Assembly: GCA_947311815.1 (NCBI GenBank)
Contig: CAMZMA010000028.1
Location: 1-12,117 of the forward strand
DNA length: 12,117 bases
DNA from: an uncultured Flavobacteriaceae bacterium
GTDB lineage: Bacteria; Bacteroidota; Bacteroidia; Flavobacteriales; Flavobacteriaceae
Reading direction: 5' to 3'
The notes under the pieces are model-generated. The model made no database searches. It worked only from the letters and a program-made list of their open reading frames with translations, and was not told the DNA's origin. A program made the position numbers and the translations under genes. Every line of letters begins with the position of its first letter. The stretch's first letter is position 1. This document shows positions 6,638-12,117 of the stretch, one piece after another.

Positions 6638-9400
6638 TTACAAATCATATTTTATACTAAACACCACATATCTTGGTTGAATAACATAATTAGTAGTACT
6701 ACTAAAAATAGTATTGCTGTTATCGTCATTTAAAGATTGAGTATTTAAAATATTTTTTACTTGCAATCTGTATTCCCACTTACTATCTTCTTTTTGGTAA
6801 CTTACATCAGCATCCCAAAAACTATAATTATTAATGGTTTTCCCGTTAGAAGTGTAGTTATTATAGGTGTATTTAGAATTAAAAATAAAGCTTTTCAAAA
6901 AATAAGCATCAATACCAATATAAGGACTGTTTCTTATAAATTCTGTTTTTGTTCCTCCATTATCATAATTACTAATGGTAATATCATAACCGATATCAAA
7001 ATTTGGTGCATCTCTAAAATTAGAACTCAATTTTGTTCTCAACGATTTTGAAAAAGACCTAGACAATCTTGTTTCAGTCACCAAAACTCTTGGAGTTGCA
7101 GGATTGTTATCGGTATCTTGTAAGGTTGATAATAAATTATTAGATTTAGACAAAGACACGTTACCGCCTAAAGAAACTTTTAACTTGCCCATTGTTTTAC
7201 CAAACCTACCAGAAGCTGTTAAAGACTCTGTAGGAAAAGCTGAATTTACAGTGCTTCCTGTTTGATTGATGCCTACCAATCTTGTAGAACCAATAATGCC
7301 ATCTATTCTTTTATTATAACTGATAAACGCAAAAACATTGGTATAATTAAACATATTAAAACTAAAATAGCTCAAATTAACATTGTGAGATAATGCATTT
7401 TCTAAGTCCCTGTTTCCTGCATATAGCCGATTGTAATTATTAAAAACATAGCCTTCTGCTACTTTATTTATATCGGTAAAATTTACTTGCATTTTATAAC
7501 TTAATCGAAGTGTTTCCGATTTTTTTAGACTAATTTTTACAGAAGCATCTGGCAATATTTTATTCAATTTAAAATCTACAACAGTACCTAACTGCGTGTT
7601 TTTTGCCGAATACTTATGCACACTAAATCCTTGGTTAAAGGTAAATATGCCTGTGATAAATTTATAGTGTAATCCTAAATACGCATCGGTAAAAGAATAC
7701 GCTACATCGTTTTTAGTTGCGGGTGTATTAATGGTATTTTCTGTACCGTTTAAAGTTTCGAATATTGATGAATTAAACTGCTGATTGCTTACCGTTGTTC
7801 CTAAAGTTACATTCACATTACTTTTGCCATTAATTACATAATAATAATCTAACTTAGCATCTAACTTATTGGTTTTAACTCGTTTATTTTGTGTTATATC
7901 AAAAGGATTTACCCCAGGATTTGTTAATGTTAACGTATTTGCAAATGATACTGGTACATTATTTAATTCAGCATTGTAAAACGGATCTTCATCTTGAGTT
8001 AAAAACTGACCTTCAAACGCAAAAATATTTTTATCGTTTAACGTATAGTAATAGTTGGCGTTTTGTATGATAGAAAACGGATTTTGCTCTTGTAGTACTG
8101 CAATCGGATTTACAATACTTATTGCTCCAATACTCGTAACTGAGGTTTTTTGTTGGTATTCTTTTTGATTCGAAATTTTTGCGAAAATATCATAATCAAA
8201 TTGATGATCGCCATTTGGTTTATAGCTAGAGCTTAGTTTAAACAAACCCAAATTACTTTCTTGATTGGTGGTACTTGTAATGTTTTCTATCGTTTCTGGA
8301 TTGGTATCATTTACATCTTGTTTTATATACGTTCTGTTTGTTTTTTGCTCCATATCGGTTTTTGTACCCGAATAAATGGCAAACCCACTAATATCCCAAG
8401 TTTTTTTAGGCGAATAACTAAAATTTATTGCCCCAAACTGCGTGTTAATTTCTTTGGCTTTGTTGTTTCGTAAAGTTAAAAAACCGATATCAGAAGTGGC
8501 GACATTAAAATTAGTACCACTATTTCTACTTACACCTCTAAATCCGCCAGAAAATTTAAAATAATCTCGTCTTGTAAAGGCAATTTCGCCAATATTATTT
8601 ACATCGGTAATGATATTGATGCTTTTTTTAGGACTGTAATAAAACAACTTCGGATGCACCACATATCTAGAATCTGAACCAATTCCTGCACCCGCAGAAA
8701 CCTCTCCAAACCAAAAATTCTTCTTCCCTTCTTTTAATTTTATATTGATAACAATGTTGTCTTCATTATCGGTTACGCTACTCATTTGCCCTACTTCGCT
8801 ATGGTTTTTTAGTACCTGGACTTTATCAACTGCATTAGCAGGAATATTTTTAGTAGCTAATTTTGTATCGCCATCAAAAAAATCTTTCCCATCTACCATA
8901 ACTTTGCTTACTTTTTTACCTTCTACCTCTATTTCTCCTTCGCCATTTACGTCTACTCCAGGTAATTTTTTTAAGACATCGCCTAGTTTTTTTTCTGATC
9001 CATTTTTAAACGAATCTGCATCATACACAATAGTATCGCCTTTAATGGTTACGGGCATTTTGTAAGTAATGGTTATTTCGTCTAAAGAAGTATCTTCAGA
9101 TAGCACCACATTTTTCGTCATATTTTCTTCTTTGGTGGCAAGCTCAATACTTTTGGTTTTCATACCCACATAACTTATTTTTAAAGTAAAGTTGTCATTC
9201 TTTTTAAGTGTAAGTTTATAGCGTCCTTTGGCATCTGTAAATCCGTAAGAACTAATCTTTTTTGTAACTTTATGAATAGCAATTACATTTGCCATTTCTA
9301 ACGGATTCCCAATACTATCTTTTACGGTTCCTAGCACCGAAATTTGGGCGTATGATGTTCCTATTGTTATAAAAATGACAAGTGTAATAAGTTGTTTCAT
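6638..9400 (-). CDS. TonB-dependent-receptor-like outer-membrane beta-barrel protein with carboxypeptidase-regulatory-like domain
   Basis: The 920-residue product has a signal peptide (about 1-19, ending SYAQ). A carboxypeptidase-regulatory-like beta-sandwich follows (about 20-108; GTVKDSIGNPLEMANVIA, GFTDAKGRYKL, ISYVGMKTKSI), then a plug-like domain (about 110-225; DVLKKLPGVDVNGEGEIEVEG, split at its middle in the family motif LKKLPGV, and VMVDGKDFF). The remaining ~690 residues are barrel strands ending RYVVFSIKYDL. This order is typical of the SusC/OMP_b-brl_3 group of Bacteroidota, which sit in the outer membrane; many members import nutrients, but some lack a clear TonB box and have unknown roles. 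No SusD partner is present. The gene starts 15 bp after the second GLPGLI gene, so the two are almost certainly co-transcribed, a pairing seen often in flavobacteria. The ligand is not known. The 3' end nearly touches a convergent gene and no terminator hairpin is visible. Confidence 0.9.
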   Translation of the reverse strand: MKQLITLVIFITIGTSYAQISVLGTVKDSIGNPLEMANVIAIHKVTKKISSYGFTDAKGRYKLTLKKNDNFTLKISYVGMKTKSIELATKEENMTKNVVLSEDTSLDEITITYKMPVTIKGDTIVYDADSFKNGSEKKLGDVLKKLPGVDVNGEGEIEVEGKKVSKVMVDGKDFFDGDTKLATKNIPANAVDKVQVLKNHSEVGQMSSVTDNEDNIVINIKLKEGKKNFWFGEVSAGAGIGSDSRYVVHPKLFYYSPKKSINIITDVNNIGEIAFTRRDYFKFSGGFRGVSRNSGTNFNVATSDIGFLTLRNNKAKEINTQFGAINFSYSPKKTWDISGFAIYSGTKTDMEQKTNRTYIKQDVNDTNPETIENITSTTNQESNLGLFKLSSSYKPNGDHQFDYDIFAKISNQKEYQQKTSVTSIGAISIVNPIAVLQEQNPFSIIQNANYYYTLNDKNIFAFEGQFLTQDEDPFYNAELNNVPVSFANTLTLTNPGVNPFDITQNKRVKTNKLDAKLDYYYVINGKSNVNVTLGTTVSNQQFNSSIFETLNGTENTINTPATKNDVAYSFTDAYLGLHYKFITGIFTFNQGFSVHKYSAKNTQLGTVVDFKLNKILPDASVKISLKKSETLRLSYKMQVNFTDINKVAEGYVFNNYNRLYAGNRDLENALSHNVNLSYFSFNMFNYTNVFAFISYNKRIDGIIGSTRLVGINQTGSTVNSAFPTESLTASGRFGKTMGKLKVSLGGNVSLSKSNNLLSTLQDTDNNPATPRVLVTETRLSRSFSKSLRTKLSSNFRDAPNFDIGYDITISNYDNGGTKTEFIRNSPYIGIDAYFLKSFIFNSKYTYNNYTSNGKTINNYSFWDADVSYQKEDSKWEYRLQVKNILNTQSLNDDNSNTIFSSTTNYVIQPRYVVFSIKYDL

Positions 9401-9415
9401 AGTGTAGTGTTGCTT

Positions 9416-10285
9416 TTAGTGTCTTCCTCTTCCGTTTCTACTTCCTCTTCTTCTGTTCATAAACATATCTCGCATTTCGGTCACTTTTTTCTTTACTATT
9501 TTGTTGTATTCTTCTCGGGTCACTTTTTCCCCTTTTTTAGGGGCTTTTATGGCCACTTTTTCAGCTGGATTTAGCACTATTTCTGTACATAAAACCGTTG
9601 TTTTATCTTGATTGATTTCTAAAATTAACCCTGGTAAACCCCAAAATTCTTCAGGCCCATTACTTACAGGTATTTGCGGTGTGTACCAAGCTGTAATTAT
9701 TACTTCTTTTGGTATTTCAATCTCTTTTGTAACACTGGTTTTTGTTGAATCTTTTTTGATTTCATCTTTCTTTTTCGAGCTTCTTCTAAAGCTTCTAAAA
9801 TCGAACTTGTCTAACTTTTTAACCATGGTTGCTTTGTAGCAAGTATAGTTTCCTATTTTTTTAGTTTCTGTACCTAATTCCCATTGCGGTTGTTTTAATA
9901 CTTCGGATATTAAAAACTTTTTACCAAAAAATTCTTTCGATTCTAAAAACACTTTGTCTTTGGTGTTTTTATAACGTAATCCGCCAGAAAAACTACTCAT
10001 CATACCGCCAAAACGTCCCATTCCTGGAGTTCCTGGAGTTGCTAATTTTGCTTCTTCTTGATATACAGAAGCGCTTTTATTAAAATCTAAGGTGTATGTT
10101 TTTTCTAACATACTTTTCATCCGTTGCAAGATTCGTTTTTTACGTTCTGCCGACATTTTACGGTTGTTAAAACGCTTCATATCAAACGTTGTTTTAGATT
10201 GATACGTTGCTTTCCCTTGAAAAGATTTTTGCGCAAACGAAGATAACGTTGCTACTAAAAGCAAATAGGTAACTAGTAATTTCAT
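9416..10285 (-). CDS. GLPGLI family exported protein (intact copy)
   Basis: The 289-residue protein has a signal peptide (about 1-19, ending SSFAQ) followed by KSFQGKATY. It carries the family signature WYTPQIPVSNGP at 200-211 and GLPGLI at 216-221, in the C-terminal half as usual for the family (TIGR01200). Cys149 (in GNYTCYKAT) and Cys233 (in VLCTEIVLNP) are both kept in the neighbouring paralogue at matching places and could form a disulfide after export; that is inference. The C-terminus is strongly basic and Gly/Arg-rich (MNRRRGSRNGRGRH). The molecular role of GLPGLI proteins is not known; they are exported and often found beside outer-membrane receptor genes, as here. It has its own promoter-like element upstream (10323-10353) and overlaps nothing. 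It is the second member of a tandem pair, clearly derived by duplication. Confidence 0.92.
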   Translation of the reverse strand: MKLLVTYLLLVATLSSFAQKSFQGKATYQSKTTFDMKRFNNRKMSAERKKRILQRMKSMLEKTYTLDFNKSASVYQEEAKLATPGTPGMGRFGGMMSSFSGGLRYKNTKDKVFLESKEFFGKKFLISEVLKQPQWELGTETKKIGNYTCYKATMVKKLDKFDFRSFRRSSKKKDEIKKDSTKTSVTKEIEIPKEVIITAWYTPQIPVSNGPEEFWGLPGLILEINQDKTTVLCTEIVLNPAEKVAIKAPKKGEKVTREEYNKIVKKKVTEMRDMFMNRRRGSRNGRGRH

Positions 10286-10322
10286 GTTTTTGTCTAATTT
10301 TTTAGTAAAAATAAAGGAATAC

Positions 10323-10353
10323 TAAACATATAGACTTAAAATTTTGCCAAAAA
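10323..10353 (-). promoter_or_regulatory. Promoter of the intact GLPGLI gene and receptor gene
   Basis: Read on the minus strand, TTTTTG (10353-10348) is followed after exactly 17 bp by TATGTTTA (10330-10323), close to the Bacteroidota consensus TTTG then TAnnTTTG, with one mismatch in the -7 element. It lies in the 86-bp gap between the two GLPGLI genes, 37 bp before the start at 10285. It would allow the second GLPGLI gene and the receptor gene to be expressed independently of the damaged upstream gene. Confidence 0.55.
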
Positions 10354-10371
10354 TTTAATTAGAATGTTAAA

Positions 10372-11207
10372 TTACCCTCCTATTTGAATACTCATTCCTT
10401 CTCCTCTTTTTCCTTTTTTTCTACTTCTAAAACGCTCCATCATTTCTTCCTCTTTTTTCTTCATTATTTTATCAAACTTTTCTTGAGAAACTACTTTTCC
10501 TTTTTTTGGTTGTTTTATTTCTATTTTATCCTTCGGGTTTAATACTATTTCTGAACATACAATGGTTAATTTACCATCTTTTACCTCTAAAATTAACCCT
10601 GGTAAACCTCCGTACATTCCTGGTCCATTACTCACAGGTATTTGTGGTGTGTACCAAGCCACTGTTTTTATGGTTATTTTTTCTTTGGTTTCTTTTGGTT
10701 TGTTATTTACCATCGTAAATTTTGTTCTTTCTTCTTCTCTAGATCTTGTAGCTTTATAGCAAGTGTAAACACCAATGTTTTTGGTTTCATCGGTCAATGT
10801 CCAATCTGTTTTTTTTATTGCATCCTTAATTAAAAAACGTTTGCTATAAACTTCTTTTTTATTTATATATTTATTTTCTGCAATGTTTTTATATAACACA
10901 TCAGAACCGCCACCAAATCCAGAAATTTCAATTGTTACTCCGTTTCTTGGTTTAGGAGCTGATAGTTTGGCGTTTTGCGTATACGTAGATTCTTTTTTAT
11001 TAAAATGCAATGTAAATGTTTTTTGAAACATTTTTTTAACTGTTCTTGTAATTGCTTTTGTATTTTAGTTTTGTGAGCATCTTTACCTTCTTTTATTTTA
11101 AAATCTACTTTTTGATGCGTTTTATAGGTAGCTTTCCCTTGAAAACTTTTTTGCGCAACTACATTGGCAACAAAAAAACAGGTTATTAAAACGATAATTT
11201 TTTTCAT
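10372..11207 (-). pseudogene. GLPGLI family exported protein, frame interrupted at an A7 run
   Basis: Two overlapping minus-strand frames together make one GLPGLI protein. The first (start 11207, stop at 10935) gives the signal peptide (ending NVVAQ) and KSFQGKATY, up to residue 59 (LQEQLKK). The second (ATG at 11031 to 10372, 219 residues) continues with MFQKTFTLHFNKKES and carries WYTPQIPVSNGP and GLPGLI (142-147 of this part) plus Cys91 and Cys159. Lined up with the intact neighbour (RMKSMLEKTYTLDFNKSAS), the two parts join without gap at the A7 run 11037-11031. One extra A, or a -1 shift, restores a 278-residue protein. After the shift the first frame reads 31 unrelated residues. Explanations are a true disabling mutation, a homopolymer sequencing error, or slippage that makes some full-length product. 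Without restoration the GLPGLI part has no signal peptide. It is first in the operon with the intact copy and the receptor gene. Confidence 0.85.
11031..11037 (-). other. A7 run, slippery site where the GLPGLI frame breaks
   Basis: On the minus strand the zero frame reads TTA AAA AAA TGT, so the heptamer A-AAA-AAA is in the phase used by bacterial -1 slippery sites. A -1 shift leads directly into ATG TTT CAA, the frame that matches the paralogue. An ATG overlaps the run, so reinitiation is also possible. A weak hairpin (AATGTTT / AAACATT with a CAAA loop) overlaps the site but is too close to be a usual stimulator, and no Shine-Dalgarno-like stimulator is visible upstream. Confidence 0.6.
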
Positions 11208-11235
11208 GGTATTTTAATTTATTAATTTCAGATTA

Positions 11236-11243
11236 CAAAGATG
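11236..11243 (-). promoter_or_regulatory. Candidate -7 element (CATCTTTG) of the GLPGLI operon
   Basis: Read on the minus strand, CATCTTTG differs from TAnnTTTG at one fixed base and lies 28 bp before the start codon at 11207. No TTG-type -33 element is present at 17-23 bp; instead the TTAACA repeat array ends 21 bp upstream, nearly the same geometry as at the metalloprotease gene. Confidence 0.4.
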
Positions 11244-11264
11244 TGTTTTTTATTCCATTACTTC

Positions 11265-11295
11265 AGTTAACAAGTGTTAACGAGTGTTAATCGGT
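11265..11295. promoter_or_regulatory. Triple 10-bp direct repeat (TTAACA-type box) between divergent genes
   Basis: Three tandem 10-bp units GTTAACAAGT, GTTAACGAGT and GTTAATCGGT run from 11266 to 11295. Read on the minus strand they give TTAACA (11290-11285), TTAACA (11280-11275) and TTAACT (11270-11265), each spaced 10 bp. Repeats in phase with the helix suggest an OmpR/PhoB-type dimer site. The array lies 57 bp before the GLPGLI operon start and 34 bp before the sensor gene start, so it could serve one or both. The minus-strand reading fits the hexamer best. A small palindrome, ATTTTA with TAAAAT five bases later (11297-11313), lies beside it. Confidence 0.55.
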
Positions 11296-11317
11296 CATTT
11301 TAATTGATAAAATCATG

Positions 11318-11325
11318 TACCTTTG
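11318..11325 (+). promoter_or_regulatory. Perfect -7 element (TACCTTTG) at the sensor gene start
   Basis: TACCTTTG is a full match to TAnnTTTG and lies only 4 bases before the ATG at 11330. With the usual distance from -7 element to transcription start, the mRNA would begin at or very near the start codon and be leaderless or almost so. No good TTG lies 17-23 bp upstream. Confidence 0.5.
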
Positions 11326-11329
11326 ACCT

Positions 11330-11983
11330 ATGAATACCCAAAAACAGCGTTTAATTTTATACCTTATTACTGCAACTATTTTCACCACAATTGCAGTACA
11401 ATTCTATTGGAATTATAACAACTACTTACAAAATAAACAGCGTGTTATAAACGAAATTCAGCTAAGTTTAGACAATGCTATCGAAGAATATTTTATCAAC
11501 TTATCTAAAGAGAATTTTTTCACCATTGTAGAGCCTAAAAATCTAACGGAAGGAGATAAATTAGAAAAAACTAAAATTTTTAAAAATATTTTTAAGGGTA
11601 CTGCATTTGATAAAAGTAAAAAAGACACCACAAAACCTAAAATAAACTTTAAAATTACTTCTTTAGAAATTAGAGAAGGTAAAACAACCGTAATTGCTGA
11701 CACTACGTTTCTAGAAAACAAACCTATTTTTACCCAATTTTCTAAAGATAAAAAAACAGGCATTCATTTTTCATCACCAAATAAAATTACAAGAGTTCAA
11801 GTTTTTAAAGGAAAAAAAGCAGCAGACAGTTTAAAGCTCATCAAAGGCCTACAATCTATGATGATTGCAATACATAACGATAGCATTAATTACATAGAAG
11901 TAGATTCTATTTTATCTAAAGAATTAAAAGACAAAGGAATTCAAAGTCGTTTTTTTGTAAATCATTTTAAAAAAGATAGCTGA
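11330..11983 (+). pseudogene. N-terminal sensor part of a histidine kinase-like protein, truncated by an IS
   Basis: The frame gives 217 residues: a short basic N-terminus, one transmembrane helix (about 8-27, ILYLITATIFTTIAVQF, followed by YWNYNNYLQNKQRVINEI) and then a hydrophilic, probably periplasmic domain of about 185 residues. The YWN motif just after the helix, followed by an amphipathic Gln/Asn-rich segment, is typical of sensor histidine kinases of Bacteroidota. Those proteins continue with a second membrane helix, a dimerisation/phosphoacceptor helix and an ATPase domain. None of that is here: the frame ends at a TGA (11981-11983) two bases before the stop of an IS30-type transposase gene on the other strand. 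The natural reading is that the IS entered the gene near residue 213-217 and the TGA belongs to the IS end or junction. It is divergent from the GLPGLI operon and shares the repeat array with it. The kinase assignment rests on the sensor half only. Confidence 0.65.
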
Positions 11984-12117
11984 ATTCAACTCATAAACGC
12001 GACAGTTTGGTTAAACAATAATTTTTCCATTGCAAATATAGGATTTTCAAAGTTAAGACGTTTTCTGGGTCTATTATTTAGCTTTGTTTCAATACTTTTG
12101 ATGTACTCATCTGATAG
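11984..12117 (-). mobile_element. End of an IS30-family insertion sequence (continues past window)
   Basis: The last about 134 bases hold the 3' end of an IS30-type transposase gene on the minus strand, so the outer end of the element must lie at or just before 11985, within or next to the truncated sensor gene. The exact inverted repeat cannot be drawn because the other end is outside the window; the left-end repeat probably includes part of 11981-12010 (AATTCAACTCATAAACGCG). Confidence 0.75.
11986..12117 (-). CDS. IS30-family transposase, C-terminal 43 residues (5' part outside window)
   Basis: Read on the minus strand from the window edge, the frame gives 43 residues and a TGA (11988-11986). 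It contains KLNNRPRKRLNFENPIF and then EKLLFNQTVAFMS. The motif LNNRPRKRLxFxxP is the signature of the C-terminal end of the DDE integrase core in IS30-family transposases, and the closing segment resembles that of Bacteroidota members. The stop codon position suggests an intact C-terminus. Catalytic Asp and Glu residues lie outside or cannot be placed in this fragment. It would carry out cut-and-paste or circle-type transposition of the element; whether the IS is complete cannot be seen. Confidence 0.85.
   Translation of the reverse strand, partial: LSDEYIKSIETKLNNRPRKRLNFENPIFAMEKLLFNQTVAFMS

Noticed and set aside
8745..9065. Plus-strand open frame opposite the receptor gene
   Set aside because: It mirrors the plug-domain coding region of a well-supported gene, and its Ser/Phe/Thr-rich translation looks like antisense sequence. 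Similar shadows at 2141-2338, 3940-4152, 6761-7051, 8261-8473, 9392-9574, 9612-9839, 10506-10833 and 11458-11763 were rejected for the same reason.
10935..11030. Unrelated 31-residue tail of the first GLPGLI frame as a separate functional end
   Set aside because: The tail has no similarity to the paralogue, whereas the overlapping frame matches it residue by residue, so the tail is out-of-frame reading.
11297..11313. Small palindrome ATTTTA / TAAAAT as an operator or terminator
   Set aside because: Six AT-only base pairs with a five-base loop are expected often in DNA this AT-rich; it is noted only for its place beside the repeats.
1..12117. CRISPR arrays, tRNA, rRNA, or known defence systems
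   Set aside because: No regularly spaced repeats longer than about 11 bp, no cloverleaf or rRNA sequence, and no recognisable defence genes were seen on either strand.

Overview
The window looks like chromosomal DNA from a marine-type Bacteroidota, most likely a Flavobacteriaceae member. It is AT-rich with long A and T runs. Secreted proteins carry short signal peptides ending in AQ. It has a SusC-like receptor-type outer-membrane protein, GLPGLI-family proteins and a large secreted metalloprotease of a flavobacterial type. Several starts are preceded by the Bacteroidota promoter element TAnnTTTG rather than by a clear Shine-Dalgarno site. No rRNA, tRNA or CRISPR array was seen, and no gap between genes exceeds 200 bp.

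Left part, plus strand (1-6631). The 3' end of a probable outer-membrane protein gene (1-564) is followed by a small beta-barrel-like exported protein (656-1156) and a strong palindromic terminator (1180-1215). Next comes a stand-alone cytoplasmic molybdopterin oxidoreductase with an N-terminal 4Fe-4S site (1245-3353). It is followed by an 834-residue exported zinc metalloprotease with a complete metzincin site (3545-6049), a second strong terminator (6073-6109), and a small lipoprotein-like protein with a Gmad2-like domain (6149-6631). These look mostly like single-gene transcription units.

Right part, minus strand (11207 to 6638). A surface-protein cluster encodes two tandem GLPGLI-family proteins and then a 920-residue outer-membrane receptor-like protein. 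The first GLPGLI gene is split by a one-base shift exactly at an A7 run; the second is intact, has its own good promoter, and sits 15 bp from the receptor gene. A divergent plus-strand gene (11330-11983) encodes the membrane anchor and periplasmic sensor of what looks like a histidine kinase. It stops two bases before the 3' end of an IS30-family transposase gene read from the other strand. The kinase part is therefore missing, apparently through insertion of the IS.

The most interesting signal is regulatory. Three phased TTAACA-like direct repeats lie in the divergent region between the sensor gene and the GLPGLI operon (10-bp period), and again upstream of the metalloprotease (11-bp period). 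In both places they end 20-21 bp before a -7-like element and no clear -33 element is present. This is the arrangement expected of an OmpR/PhoB-type activator. The inference is that a two-component system once controlled the GLPGLI/receptor genes and perhaps the metalloprotease, and that the local module is now decaying (IS in the sensor, frameshift in the first GLPGLI gene).
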